The notes under the pieces are model-generated. The model ran no database searches, was not told the DNA's origin, and worked only from the letters and a program-made list of their open reading frames with translations. From Engraulis encrasicolus (Eukaryota; Chordata; Actinopteri; Clupeiformes; Engraulidae), in contig NC_085871.1 in assembly GCF_034702125.1 (NCBI RefSeq), forward strand, positions 28,530,381 to 28,594,380: a stretch of DNA of 64,000 nt, read 5' to 3'. The translations under genes and the position numbers were made by a program. Positions 1 to 40,190 of this stretch are shown piece by piece (position 1 is the stretch's first letter; each line of letters begins with the position of its first letter).

Positions 1-509
1 TCCTATTATGTCACTTCTGCTTGGCTTGTAACCACGGAACCAATGTTGGCTAGCTAACATTGCTTAGCTATGTGCAATTTCAGAGCATTTCTTCGGTAGC
101 AATCATAATTGTCTTCACTGTACTTCATGTGTAAAAAAAAAAACTGCACATACATGTAGATAACAGCACATTGTTTCGATGTATCGTTGTAGATATAGCA
201 TAAACCCAAAAAGTGTGGATGGACAGTAAGCCATCGATTCGAGGCACGGCAGGTGGGCTGCCGAATGACATAGATGACGTTACCCCCCCTGTAGTGTGCT
301 ACTGACATGACAGGTGTTGGGAACATCTATGCATGTTGAGGGGTTGTTTGACTCTATGATATCGATTTCGTGGTGGTGTCAAACACTTTCTGCAGTAGTT
401 TACAGACCCATGAGTTTGCCATAATAAGCTGGACATGGAAGACACACTAAACAAGATGTCTTCTTGTAGTATACCTGATCAAAAAATGATGCTTCATGAG
501 ATATTGATA

Positions 510-985
510 GTGGTATCATGGTCTTGTCATCAGAGGGGTTGCAGGTTTTGAATCTCACAAATATCAATAGGTAGAAAGAGAGTGGTTTCTGCTACACTTC
601 ATCCATGGTTGAAATACCCTTGAGCAAGTCGCCTTACCTCATATTGCATTAGGGACTGGGTCAAAGACGTGCAAAATGAAATTGTCATTCAGTGTAACGG
701 ATACCTTCTGCTGACTGTAACTGTAAAAAACATGACTCTTTTTATTTTATTTTTTTTCCAGTGAATTCATGAAAGCCTCGGCTGTCATCCATTCACTTGA
801 AACAATTTAAAAATCATGTTTTTTTACCGTTACAGTCAGAAGAAGGTATCCGTTACACTGAATGACAATTCCTTTTTGGACGTCTTTGACCCGACTGTAA
901 CAATGCAATCCCATATACCTAAAATAACTTGAAGCCACATTGGACAAAAGTATCTGTTAAGTGTAATGCATTGTGATGTATGAGG
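510..985 (+). mobile_element. tRNA-derived SINE (family A), split by a MITE
   Basis: The left part (about 510-657) and right part (about 893-985) align with the intact copy at 12382-12599. Shared features are the 'CATCCATGG..GAA..CCCTTGAG' block, 'AGGGACTG', and a tail of the form 'GGAYAAAAG..TAAGTGTAATG'. The two halves are separated by a 235-bp inverted-repeat insertion. The 5' limit is fuzzy because this copy is old and diverged. Confidence 0.6.
658..892. mobile_element. Palindromic MITE, GGGTCAAAGACG termini, TSD GACT
   Basis: Two arms of about 80 bp are inverted copies (658-735 versus 813-892) and begin with GGGTCAAAGACGT. The 4-bp direct repeat GACT flanks the element (654-657 and 893-896). 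Other SINE copies in the window read 'GGRACTGTAAC' at this point without the insert, which confirms the ends. The GGGTCA terminus and 4-bp duplication resemble the larger transposon at 60156-62668, so it may be a non-autonomous relative. Confidence 0.8.
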
Positions 986-1015
986 ACCTAATGTGTCAAT
1001 GTCTGTGCAGTGGGA

Positions 1016-1740
1016 ATGGCGTGCACTCTTGAAAAAGTTTTGGCAGACGCCAAATCCCTGGTGGAGCGTCTTCGGGACCATGATAATGCGGCAGAGGTGT
1101 TAATAGAACAGACAACATCTCTGAACAAAAGGGTAGAGGCCATGAAACAGGTACTTATTTGTGTTGGTGCTTGTGTACATTGTATACTTCTTTTTATTTT
1201 CATTTATAAAATGCAGTCATACGATTCAATAACTCCACAGCACAGGCTGAAGCAGCACAGTTATATGTGTACATTGTATTACAGTATATATATTTTTTAA
1301 ACACTGTTTGACTGATAAATGACAGCATGCAGCATAAATGAGCACCTTGTCTGAAAAGTAACATTTTGAACAATATTTCAATAAACACAAATGGTCTTTC
1401 TGAAATTCCTATAGACTAAGTTTAATATGACATCTGTTGAACTTGTATCACAACAGTGTAAAAGCTATTGATGCTGTGCGCACTGTAACTGTGGTTGGTT
1501 GCTCTACAAACATCATCATGTTGTTGACATTTACAGCCACGTTTAAGCATTGAGGATAGCAGATCATTTCATGTTATGGTTTTGATTTTCTTTGCGCACA
1601 GTATCAGGAAGAGATCGAAGCCCTAAATCTAGTGGCTAGGCATCGGCCTCGCTCCACTCTAGTGATGGGCATACAGCAGGAAAACAGGCAAATCAGGGAA
1701 CTGCAGCAAGAAAACAAAGGTTTGTTTTTATACTTATCAC

Positions 1741-1812
<72 letters not shown>

Positions 1813-2048
1813 GTCATCTATTTACATTGTCTTTCTAGTCATCTGTTCTTAGTTAAACCCAACGCTTAAATATTTTATGAAATGGCAGCCAGGAGATTGT
1901 CTTCTCAGTAACTCTTAAGAGCCAGCTAAACAAGTCCCTCAGCAATCTCCTGCTAATCCAGCGTTGCCCAGCTGCCACTACAAACGAGTCTAATAAATAA
2001 TCAAACGGCATCCATTTAGCATGTAATACAATACCTTCATCTTTTCTT

Positions 2049-2090
<42 letters not shown>

Positions 2091-5000
2091 TCTCGCCCTC
2101 ATTAGTACAGAAGACTAATGACAGTGTTACTGTATTTGTTTGACCAGACAATGTTACTGTATTTTACACCTAATAACCTATCTCCCGTCTTTTTCCCCTG
2201 CTCTTCTTGCCACTGTCAGAGTTGCCGATGTCTCTAGTCTAGAGGCTATAATGTCCCTGTTTTTCATTGTTTTCCCGTTCTTTGTGGTCAGAGTTGCGTA
2301 CGTCTCTGGAGGAGCACCAGTCGGCTCTGGAGTTGATCATGAGTAAGTACCGGGAGCAGGTGTTCAGGCTGCTGATGGCCAGCAAGAAAGAGGACCCGGC
2401 CATCGTCACCCAGATCAAGGAGCAGCACACCAGCGTGAGTGACTGCCTAGCCTGCCGACTGTTCACACGCACGCACACGCACACTCGCGCGCACACACGC
2501 ACATACACTCGCACCTCTAGAGAGGACTGACATTTCTACGATTTTCTACTTGTGGCCTACATACAGACCACTGTATGTCTTTGCCTAACCTTATTTGGTA
2601 ACACAAGCATGTCATTACAGTGTCATAATAGTGTTATGCATGTTTTCATAAACACTATGTCCATGTCATCAACATTTTTCTGACCTTGAGTGACATTCGG
2701 TTATGGCAAAGACAACCTGACCTACTAGATATAATAGAGCTAGAAAGTGACGTCACTTCCCCCGATTTCATGGGACCTCAACGGCGTTTTTAGCCGAAAA
2801 TCGTAGCATGTAATCCAATGGCGGTATTAAAATGGCATTTCGATCCCCTTCGAGTTGTGCCACGAGCTCCATATATGTCGTTTCTGATATTTTTGCTTAA
2901 TTTTTCGTATGAACCCCCAAACTTTTTAGAAAGCTGTGTTTCTTCACATTTTTCATGCCGACGTCCTCGGAACTAAACATTGATACGTCTGCATGAATAA
3001 TCTTTATCTAGCCTCTTAAATAGCATATTTGTAGCCCAGCGCATATCATGACTGTGATCAGAAGATATTTACTCGCCACCATGTTGTTAGATGGTCAGCT
3101 AAGGTCCCGTGAAACGCGGAACTAAGGGGCGGGACTTTCGAGCTCTATACTACATAACCGAGTGCCACTCAAGGCCAACAGTCATAAAATGTTTATGACA
3201 TGGACATAATGTTGAACTTCTCTATGACTGTGTCATGACACTATTATGACACTGTAATGACATGCTTATGACACCGGCGTCAAGTAAAGTGTTACCCCTT
3301 ATTTTAGGAACATGAGGATATTTTTTTTGCTGGAAGTGCAAAATGCCTGTTCCTACCAGAGTTTGTGCATTGTATACAGCACAGAACTGGTGCTAAAATG
3401 AGAAGTCCAGCAGACTGTAAATCTTTTGTCAAGTTTGATTATTTTACCGCATTTAATGAGTTGTAAAGCATGTAGCTCAACCCATTCTTTGTCAAAAAGC
3501 CATAGTTATTACTTATTAGCATTATCTTCCTTACATAATATTTCAATTGCACAGATACCATTTGCAACAAAGCGGCTACATTCAAACAAATATGTAGCTT
3601 TAATAAAACATTTGAAGACATCTTTGACATGTATGCTGTCAAACCTAGCATCACAGTATGACTTGATGCATTTCACAACATTTACATTTGTTAAACTAAA
3701 GTGATTCCTGCAATGTAACATAAACAAACCTTTTTTTTCTTTCAGGAGATGCAGGCGCACATAGACAAGATCAATGAGATGGCGAGTGTGATGCGCAAAG
3801 CCATCGAGGTCGATGAGGGAAGACTATGTGAAGACGAGGAGAGGATAAAACAGCTGGAGGTGAGGAGGCTGGCCCCTGTCTCTTCTAATGATGGAAAGCT
3901 ATTTTAAATGGCATCAATAGGCACACACAATCATACACACACACACACACACACACACACTTACACACACACACACACACACTTACACACACACACACAC
4001 ACAATATTTCTAAAGCTTGTGTTGTGTGGTGCCCCCTCATTGGTAAAAAAAAATGGTTGGTGCCCCTTGGTACTGTGCAGCTTTTATGTATAATCCGGCC
4101 ATACATGTACAACCATAGATGGAAAACATTTGCAAAAGAATGTACAGTTCACTACCACATGGTTTAGGACTTTTAATTACACTCACTTACACGTTACTGG
4201 AAAACATGGCATGTCCTTTTAAAACCAAACACAAATGGAAAGCTTTGTTGTCTTACTCGAACATTCTCGTGTAACTTTGTTGGTTGTTATTTCTTTAAAA
4301 CCGCAGGGATTCATTGGTTCAATTACGGTTAATAGGGAATAATTCACACAATATTTGTTTGTGAGTTTTAGTTGACGGGACTTCTTGCCTTTTGCCTTTT
4401 ATCTGTTGACTTCCATGATGACTGGGATGAATGTCTATCTTTTTCCCCTTTTTTCCCCTTTTTCTCTTTTATGAATGACAATCTTGACAAATATTTCACA
4501 CCTTTGGTGTGTTCCGTAATGTTACCTTTTTCATGAATACCATCACCATCAAATTTTAAGTATTTATTGTGACTGGGAATTTTGCACCTTCCATAATGAA
4601 AAGGGGGATCTTTTCCATGTCTGCCACTTTGAATTTCCAAAAATAGACATTTTCAGCTGCAAAAATAGTAAATATTATTTCATTGCTTTGTAAATATTCA
4701 TGATAACTCGTTGTCAGGTAGTCATATGCACCTTCACCTGCCAATGTTGTGAATTGAACAGTCCTTTACCCCTTTCCCAGACAATAAGAACCTCCAGTCA
4801 CATACTATTTGACCTTTAGCACCATCAGGTGTTCCTACTATGTAGTTGCATAATTCAGGCAAAATTATTTTGTGTTTTGAAAATGCAGTATGTTGAAAAT
4901 ACAAAATACAGGGGAGAAAGCAATTTGATGCAAAATTCAAATATATGTGATTCACTTGAAACACATGAAATACATGAAATATAATATGCATTTAAATGTA

Positions 5001-5466
5001 TTTTAAAAAGATGTATTTGAAATACTGCCCATCCCTGTTTAACCCGCATAGTTTGGTTAGAGTACCAATTGGCTGAAATTCATACCAAACTAGACTTACC
5101 TTTTATTAAGTCCATTAAACAGTTTAAAATGATTGAAACGATCAAAAGCTCTCAACGTATCAATAAATCCTGAAATCATAGAGCCTTGTCTCCTATACAG
5201 TATGCCTCTACAACCTCTTTCAGTGCATAGATGCTGTACATTGGTCAGTGTTATGCATAGTCTTAAATCCAAACTGATTGTCAGTGTTAATGTTGCAATG
5301 TGTTGTTTGGTGTGGTCCGCAGCTGGAGAACGAGGGCCTGCGTGAGCTGCTGGGCATCAGCCGCGAGGCCTTCCAGGGACTCAAGAGGGAGGAGACGCCG
5401 CAAGGGGACGGTGCGCTTCTGTCACCGCTGGTCACCAGTGCCGATCTCAGCCTGAGGAAGAGCTAA
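1016..5466 (+). CDS. fgfr1op2: FGFR1 oncogene partner 2 homolog (SIKE-family coiled-coil protein)
   Basis: Five coding exons: 1016-1150, 1602-1719, 2292-2434, 3746-3859, 5323-5466 (stop TAA 5464-5466). Each intron has GT..AG borders and the phases join without a shift, giving 217 aa. The protein starts MACTLEKVLADAKSLVERLR and contains VARHRPRSTLVMGIQQENRQ and SALELIMSKYREQ, which I recognise as FGFR1OP2 rather than its paralog SIKE1, whose equivalent block differs. The family consists of long coiled coils; FGFR1OP2 and SIKE1 are accessory subunits of the STRIPAK phosphatase-kinase complex in the cytoplasm. Most of the product is heptad-like helix; the end LSLRKS is typical of the family. The start lies 5 nt inside its exon, with G at -3 and +4. 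Human isoforms differ by an extra internal exon of about 38 aa between exons 3 and 4; I found no equivalent between 2435 and 3745, so this matches the short isoform. It converges on tm7sf3. Confidence 0.95.
1741..1810. repeat. (TCTA)n microsatellite
   Basis: About 17 copies of a 4-bp unit, starting some 20 nt after the donor of fgfr1op2 coding exon 2 (exon ends 1719). Confidence 0.97.
2053..2083. repeat. (CT)n microsatellite
   Basis: Pure CT run in the second coding-region intron of fgfr1op2, within a pyrimidine-rich stretch (2038-2096). Confidence 0.95.
2597..3296. mobile_element. hAT-like MITE (GGTAACAC termini, 8-bp TSD)
   Basis: The ends are inverted copies: GGTAACAC at 2597 and GTGTTACC ending at 3296. 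The arms continue for over 100 bp ('CATGTCATTACAGTGTCA' and its complement, then 'CACTCAAGG'). A perfect 8-bp direct repeat CCTTATTT flanks it (2589-2596, 3297-3304), the duplication length typical of the hAT superfamily. It lies in the intron before fgfr1op2 exon 4 and carries a second element inside. Confidence 0.85.
2734..3148. mobile_element. Nested inner MITE with ATAGAGCT ends
   Basis: Starts ATAGAGCTAGAAAGT and ends with the near-perfect inverse ACTTTCGAGCTCTAT (one mismatch). It sits in the centre of the 2597-3296 element, between its two arms, so it inserted later. No clean target duplication could be fixed and no ORF of note was seen. Confidence 0.6.
3929..4002. repeat. (CA)n microsatellite, interrupted
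   Basis: Three CA runs separated by 'TTA', about 70 bp after the donor of fgfr1op2 coding exon 4. Confidence 0.95.
4003..5322 (+). other. fgfr1op2: Last fgfr1op2 intron, no feature recognised
   Basis: AT-rich sequence between coding exons 4 and 5. I see no exon, TE terminus or tandem array apart from the CA run at its left edge. It ends in the acceptor GGTCCGCAG (AG at 5321-5322). Confidence 0.5.
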
Positions 5467-6840
5467 AGACACGCCACCCAGGCACACCCACCCACCCACA
5501 CCAGTCACCCAAGACACACCACCCACCCACCCCCACCGAGGATGCTGGGACACTGGGGGAACCGCTGGGCGCTTCCCCCCTCCCTCTCCCTCTCCCTTCC
5601 TCCTCCTGGCCTCCTCTTGTTGCACCCCCTACCACCTGCCTCCTCCCCTACCTCCCCTTTTACAAAGACACTTTATCATAGGGGCAGCGAGTGCATTTCC
5701 GCACTGGTATATATATATATAAAAAAAAGAACTCCTCCAGTCCAAGCCAGACCAGTAACAGTTCAGTCCTGCGAAAGGGAACTGGGGAGACTGGACCGCT
5801 TGTCTTCATCCACACAAAGCCGCACCACATCAACTTGCACAATGCCATGACAGATGTCAACCAGCCAGCCAGCCAGCCAGCCTCCAGTTACAAATATGTC
5901 ACCCGCCCCCCTCTCTCTCTCTCCTTTCCTCCCCTCCCCTCCCTCTCTCCTTTCCTCTCCTCCCCGCACTCTCTCCTTTCCTCTCCTCCCCGCACTCTCT
6001 TCTTTCCTCTCCTCCCCTCCCTCTCTTCTTTCCTCTCCTCCCCTCCCTCTCTCCTATCCTTTCCTCCCTCCCCTCTCTCTATCCTTTCCTTCCTCTTCAC
6101 GCACAGTTCTCTTGCTCCTTCCATCCCTTCCCCTCCCGTTCTTGCATTCCTACTTCTGCTGTATCGTATGCAAGTATCGGAAGGACTCGCTGGGGAGCTT
6201 GAATTTCCGATCTGCCTTGCCTAACGTGTTGGAGAGGGGAGGATGGCTCGAGCCGAATGTGGGCACGGGTTACTGATCCCAAAGAAGAAAAAAAAAACAA
6301 GAAAAGAAAAAAACAAAGCTCAGTAAGAATGTGACGCAAAGCACACCACAGGATATATATCTATCTATCCGTCAATCAATCATTCACGCACCGCACGCAC
6401 ACATTACACACACATCCCTCGTGCAAGTGTCAGGCCTTAAACGAAAATAAATATATATATAAGTATATATACTTTGCAAGATTGTGATTGTGGAGGCTAG
6501 TGTGTGGACACCACAGCACTGCATGGACACTGTAGCCTCTCCGCCTCCTCCACTGCAAAAGCATCCATCTTATGGAGCAAAAAAGATTTGATGAACAATG
6601 GATGGGTTACACTGTACGTGTGCATCATGCGTGCTGTATTTCTGTTGATATGGGGCTCACCGAACAAAAATGCACAGCAGACAACATTGATTTTTGTTGG
6701 GTTTTTTTGTTTCTTTGTTTGCTTTTGCTAATTGTCAGGCATGATGCCTGTTTTTTTGTTTTGTTTGTGGTGAAATGTATGAGTTATGTGAGTGAGTGAA
6801 ATTCTTGTTTGTCAATAAAGCCTTGAAGGATGATGTTATC
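5467..6840 (+). other. fgfr1op2: fgfr1op2 3'UTR
   Basis: Follows the stop codon directly and ends about 20 bp after an AATAAA signal at 6814-6819. It contains CACCCA-rich repeats (5470-5540), an AT run (5709-5720), and a pyrimidine-rich minisatellite at about 5905-6090 built from units like 'CTCTCCTTTCCTCTCCTCCC'. The extent is inferred from the first convincing poly(A) signal with no intervening gene. Confidence 0.6.
6814..6819 (+). terminator. fgfr1op2: Poly(A) signal AATAAA for fgfr1op2
   Basis: Canonical hexamer about 1.35 kb after the stop codon; the convergent gene's transcript probably ends only about 1.4 kb further right. Confidence 0.55.
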
Positions 6841-8219
6841 ATTCGGTGTTCGACTTAATGATGAAAAAATTAGTCAATAACAAAATGCATTCTCTTGCCT
6901 GACCTTTGGAGCAATATGCAGTTCACATTTGACATTAGTTGGGTCCATCTCAATTGCACCAACAATGAACAATGTGCATATCAGTGCAATGATCTGTATG
7001 AAGTCCACATTGGATATCTCCATTCACTCCATTCTAGAATTAGATAAGGCAGTGGTTCTCAAACTTTTTGTGTGAAGTTCCACCTGAGAAAATATTGAGC
7101 TCTTCGAATATCGCAGTAAATACCTTCCATATTCACTTTTGCCAGTCAATACAGGAGATGTTCATAATGGCATCAACCGCTACGGTCACATTCAGTGCAA
7201 GTTTGTTTTTAAATTTCTTGCTTTCCCAGTATTATTCTGTATTATGTTTTCATATTCATACAATTCAACCAAAGGGACATTTTCAACTGCAACAACTTTA
7301 TCAGCCTTCAAATCAATTAACAAAAAAATAATTCTTTACGTACCACCAGTGGTACACGTACCACGGTTTGAGCACCACTGAGATAAGGGGTTTATGTTGC
7401 TCCTCAAAGTACACCTACAATTACCTGTAGTGATTGGCAAACTGAATTCAGAGGCAACATTCCACATATTCCAGTTTACCTGGCTTTACCTGTCCAATTC
7501 AACCAGGTGATTGCCTTTATTGGTCATTTGGAATACATGGTACTGGATTGTAGCTTCTCAATCAAGGTTGCCTATCACTGCCTACAAAGATATCTTGAAT
7601 TGTCAATGATGAAACATACATGTAGGTGTGCTGGTAATAGAGCTTCATATGCTCTTTGTTGTTTGGAAGAAGCAAAAGAATTAGGTCATAAGACAAAGGG
7701 TATGAAAGTTTGTTAGTTGAATTTAGTTTAATAATGCTCTGTATCAATACTTTGCAAAACTTAAGCCTGTAGTTAAATACTGCCTCCTCTCTTTGCAGGG
7801 CCATATGCACACTCCGTATTTCATCAAGACAAACTGGGCTGCTTCACATCAACTAGGCCTAGGGAAGGCCAGAACACTATTAGAAGTTTTTTTGTTTTGT
7901 TTAATTTTTGGTGCACAAAAGTGACTGACGTTTCAACGCACCCACATTTTGCCAGTCACTTTGCACACCAAAATAAAAAAAACGTACAAGTATGTGGAGT
8001 GCTCTGGTCAACCTTGGGTCTACTTGATGAAAAGTAACTCAGTTTGTCTTGATTCTACGGTCCTTGACCGTGACAAAAACAGACGCTGAAGCGCAGACAT
8101 CTGTCTTGCTCCATATTTTACTGTTCAACAGTCATACCTCTGCCTCAAATAAACCCTTACTTTTATTGTCCAATTTCTATATCAGAAATAAAAACCTTGG
8201 AAAAGAAGCAAGAACTGCC
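6841..8219. other. Intergenic gap between convergent genes
   Basis: Lies between the predicted 3' ends of fgfr1op2 (+) and tm7sf3 (-). No coding exon is seen. The only structured item is a palindromic element at 7823-8053. Confidence 0.5.
7823..8053. mobile_element. Palindromic MITE-like element
   Basis: The ends read ATCAAGACAAACTG and CAGTTTGTCTTGAT. The arms pair further through 'GGTCAACCTTGGG'-type sequence to a central hairpin around 7895-7975 ('TTTTTGGTGCACAAAAGTGAC' half against 'GTCACTTTGCACACCAAAA'). No target duplication could be assigned. Confidence 0.6.
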
Positions 8220-11014
8220 AACAATAATAGTTAACATCTTTATTGAAAAATTAAAATAGCTAAATCACACATTTACAAACAAGTAAAACATCTCATTAAA
8301 AGTCGACATGTTTTTTTTCTTTTAAACAAAACTTTTGACATTCTCAGGAAAACTACTTGACCTACATCAAATGCCTTTGAAGACTTATCTAAGGTGCCAA
8401 CAGGATAATCATTTCAGTGACAAGTTACCAAGTTAAAGGGACAGAAGAAAACAACAAAGTCACACACCAGTGGTCAACTGAGTGAAGAAATAAAATTAAG
8501 GCACTTCGTTTTTAGAGTTCAGAAGCTGCTCTGAGAAAGTCAGGAGGAGAGATCTGTGCGCCACAAAAGGTAGGCTAATGCTCGGTTGGCATTTGTCTAG
8601 CTATTTCAATTGACAAGACATCAAAAGTGCAAACTGTACTTAGTGCACCTCTGTAGCACCAATGTTACACCATTAAATGTATGACTGGATAATGGTGTGG
8701 GGGTGCATTATTACCTGGATAGATCACCACATGCCAAAATACACATTGGGCCAGTGTAGTGTGTGTGTGTGTGTGTGTGGGGGGGGGGGGGGGCACTACA
8801 CTATCGTCAGACTAAATTCATGATAATAAGACAATATTTGGGTTGGTTCATATGAGGAAAGTGGTTTCACACACGTGTATCTATTATGGGTCTACAGTAG
8901 TGGCGTATCCTACCCTGAAAGGCCCACAGTCTGGAGCAGTTGTCCATAGGACAATAGAAATAAATGAAGACTACTGCTGGAAAAGAGAGAAATGACCACA
9001 TTCCCAAACATTAGTGCTTAGATGGACTTCAAATCAAGCCCTGTGCTCGCTGGATTGATCCATGTGATATTTCATGGTGCTGAAATCAATTGGTTTCTCT
9101 CTCTACACTTGCATGACTACATGATCAACACTTCAATGATCATGTGCAGTTTGCAATAAAACAAATATTTGCTAGATAGTTACAAATCAGAAATATTGTC
9201 ATCCTTCAAGACATGAAAGATATTACATGAATTCCCCAATATTTTGGGCTCTATTGTTTGGAAAAAATCCATGAAAATAATGCTGGTCAAAGCAGGTAGA
9301 TTTGGCAACTAACACGATGAATAGGACAGCACTCAAAAGTGCACACTGAGCACTGTAAAAACACTGTTTAAAATATAAAATGTGAATTTGTAGACTGTGT
9401 CTTTCTTTTAAAAAATCACCACATCAGAAATAATATAAAAGAATACTTTAGTCAAATGTCAGTGATTGGCAGATTACAACCTAACGGTCTGTTCAACACA
9501 GGCAAAGAGAGGTGACAAAAAATGTAGCAAATTGCCACAGAAGAAAGACCACCAACTTTCACAGACAACCTCACACTATCGGAAAAACAAAAAACAAAAC
9601 TAATCGAACAAAAATTGGAAAATGTGAGAACTATAAACATACTGACCTGACTTTTAAAACACCCACAAGCAAGACTTTTGCCTATGGTTTTGTGTGATCG
9701 TGTTTTTTGACAGTGAAACCCTTTTTGGTAAGCGGTTCTGATCACTAGTGACTGCACTATGCATTGTTGCCACTGCATAGACAGAGCTAACGTATCTCTA
9801 TTCACGAATCATTCATCATCTCATCACCAAATCTTTTCCTACATGCAAATCTTTAACATTCTTTTCGCCCCTACCACATAAACCTACGTTGTTTGGCATA
9901 GGACATTTGGATAAACGTGTGTTTTGTTTCAAACCACGTTCAGCCAAATGTGTGCTGCCAATTGACCATCTAGCAGTCTTGAGCAGAAAATTGCCTCTAT
10001 TTAACTTAACACTTACTTACAATGCAGAAGTTAATCAACAGATGCTGTTCATTTAAACCTCACCAACTGGACGGCGACATCGGTTTAGAGAATTGTTCCC
10101 AAAACAGCAGTCATCTTTGACGGGGCTGTGACTGGTGTCATTGTACTAGGACTACCACGTATGGGTGACGTGTTATTATGGCAGGATCCCACCAGGGGGC
10201 GCTCAAGTAAAACAGAAAAGGGCAGTAGAAGATCACACTGCAGGTCTTGTGCAAAAGACAAGAAGAGTAGACAGACAGGCAGAGCACCAGAACACCAAAC
10301 AAAGTAGGACTGTTTTTGGAGCAAAGATTCTACAGTGTAGCACTCTAGAATCTTTGGCTTGGGGGACAAGGGGTCTGTCTGTGACAACATGTTGTCACAG
10401 AACCACATGCTGTGGTGAGTGCAGACAGTGCTTGCGTCTTCCTGCTGGTTTGTTGGTGTTGTCTGCGTCCCGACTGTCAGGGATGCCTATTAAGGAACTC
10501 TGGGCTGGAAGCAAGTTCACCTCCAGTGGATGAACTCCAGAGGGACTCATTTAGACCACTTCAGCTTAGCAGGGATTTGGCAACCAGTGGATTTGGCAAC
10601 CAATTGGCTTCGGGGGTCTGGGTTGCTTGGATCACATCCATTTGGTCACATCGTGTGACGTTTAGGACGGTTAGGTCACTGCAGGAGCCATGTGCGTTCT
10701 CTGACGGCCTCCGATACAGCAGGACTTCTGAAACAGCTACTATCACTATCAGAGAATAAAACCTAAACAAACAAGTTTCCAGGGCCGGGTCTCTTCATCA
10801 CGACATGACATCTTTACGTCACACCACATGACATCTAGTTCAGGGTCATATCGCAGCAGGAGCAATGCGTGTTCTCTGTCGGACTCCAATAGAACAGGAC
10901 TATTCAACTGGCTGCAACCACAGTCCAAGAATAAACCCTAAACAAAAAAGCTTCTGTTGATGGGTCTGTTCACCATGTCACGTCACGTCACATGACACAT
11001 TGTTCAGGGTCACA
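8220..11014 (-). other. tm7sf3: Probable tm7sf3 3'UTR
   Basis: Lies directly after the tm7sf3 stop codon (11015-11017, - strand). On the - strand the first strong AATAAA is at 8239-8244, which would give a UTR of about 2.8 kb; this length is inferred. Inside are a GT run merging into a G run (8758-8793) and two degenerate repeats of the sequence around the stop codon (separate entry). Confidence 0.45.
8239..8244 (-). terminator. tm7sf3: Candidate poly(A) signal for tm7sf3
   Basis: TTTATT on the + strand reads AATAAA on the gene strand. It is about 2.77 kb downstream of the stop. Confidence 0.4.

Positions 11015-11035
<21 letters not shown>
10665..11035 (-). repeat. Degenerate tandem repeats of the tm7sf3 stop-codon region
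   Basis: The motif around the stop ('GTCACATCACAACAGGAGC', about 11010-11026, then 'GCGTGCGCTC') recurs in diverged form near 10849-10878 ('GTCATATCGCAGCAGGAGC..TGCGTGTTCTC') and near 10675-10700 ('GTCACTGCAGGAGCCATGTG'). The spacings are about 164 and 175 bp. Between copies there are further matches such as 'AGAATAAAMCCTAAACAAA' and 'CATGACA'. The terminal exon plus flank appears to have been tandemly duplicated and then decayed. Confidence 0.6.
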
Positions 11036-39142
<28,107 letters not shown>

Positions 39143-39480
39143 TGTGGCAGGGCCCACGGTGCAATTCCTGACGTTTTGTTGTCTACATGGAAATGCCACG
39201 TTCATAACCATTTCCATGAGTTCTCCGACGAATTTTTGACCATAAATCAAAGCAAAGTACTACTGCCATAAAGAAGCTTGGTTAAGACAAGTTTCGGTAC
39301 TTCGGGTTGGCTTTGCTTCGTGAGCCCGTCACTTTTCCTCTCCTCTCTCCACCGCATAGTAAACAGACACCGACGCAGCAGACAAGCTGCTTTGCTACCA
39401 AAAATGATAAGTGGGCGGGGCGATGGATTTGATTAGACAGCCACTTCCGGGATCACACAGCGCACGAGTGGGGGAAAGAA
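39143..39480 (-). promoter_or_regulatory. tm7sf3: tm7sf3 5'UTR and promoter region
   Basis: Immediately upstream of the tm7sf3 start. It has a GC box GGGCGGGGC (39413-39421) and an ETS-type ACTTCCGG (39443-39450), no TATA box and CpG-containing sequence, as expected of a broadly expressed gene. The transcription start is not determined; upstream in-frame ATGs such as 39250 may lie within the transcript. Confidence 0.6.
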
Positions 39481-40190
39481 ACAAATCCACAAATTCACTA
39501 AACTTATTAAGATATTCGCCGTGAATTTCTTTTTCACTGAAAAATCACACGCAAGTATGCTATTCATTTATTCATTTATTTCATTATGTGTTTTTAATGT
39601 CCTGGTCAACTTTGCCATCTGGTGGCCAGCTTCTACACCAGCTTTGTAATGCAGGCATTGGAACCTGCTTCAGCCTCCCCTGTGCCTGAAGCAGCAGCAG
39701 GTTGCCCGACAAAACAAGACCAAATGGAGACTGAAGGTAGGCCTATGTTAAATAAAAAAAACTGCTAGACTTGTATTTGCTTCACGTGTATGACTTTAAC
39801 GCCTGGTTTATAATAATACAGGCAGTAGACTTCAAATTTTAAATGCCCTCTGGTCTAGATCCCAAAGAGATGCAGCACAAAGATTTCTCCGGGTACCAGC
39901 GCTCCAGTTACCAACGCTTGCATAGAGGCCACGGTGTCTTACTTTTACTGTGACAACTGTTTTGAATCCTTCTTCTGTTGTTTTATTGATGTTTAATGCA
40001 GGTTACTGCTTATTTCCTCACTCTTCAGCAGATCTGCAGGCAGACAGGGCCGCCCCTCTTGCTCAAGTATGTTCAACTGCAGTGTGCAGGGCGGGGGGCA
40101 GGTCTGGATCACATCTCCCTCCTTCCCCTGAGCACATCTCCCTCCTCCCCCCTGAGCACATCGAGTGCCTCCCCCTTGTCATTCAGCGCT

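Larger units (their letters stand above)
1..1010 (+). other. fgfr1op2: Presumed fgfr1op2 upstream intron (non-coding)
   Basis: No coding exon is visible here. The stretch ends in an acceptor (TCTGTGCAG, AG at 1009-1010) directly before the exon with the fgfr1op2 start codon, so at least one 5' non-coding exon must lie upstream, probably outside the window. Its right part is a SINE interrupted by a MITE (separate entries). Positions 1-500 show no recognisable feature. Confidence 0.55.

Noticed and set aside
2435..3745. Search for the optional FGFR1OP2 exon (about 38 aa in the long mammalian isoform)
   Set aside because: No frame in this intron resembles it. The middle is filled by two nested MITEs and the rest is AT-rich. 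It may be absent in this species, so none is annotated.
5542..6276. Ser/Pro-rich open frames in both orientations
   Set aside because: Caused by the CT-rich minisatellite in the fgfr1op2 3'UTR. They lie after the real stop codon and have no recognisable domain.
39613..39628. CTCF-like site CCATCTGGTGGCCA upstream of tm7sf3
   Set aside because: Two core positions deviate from the consensus; too weak to annotate from sequence alone.
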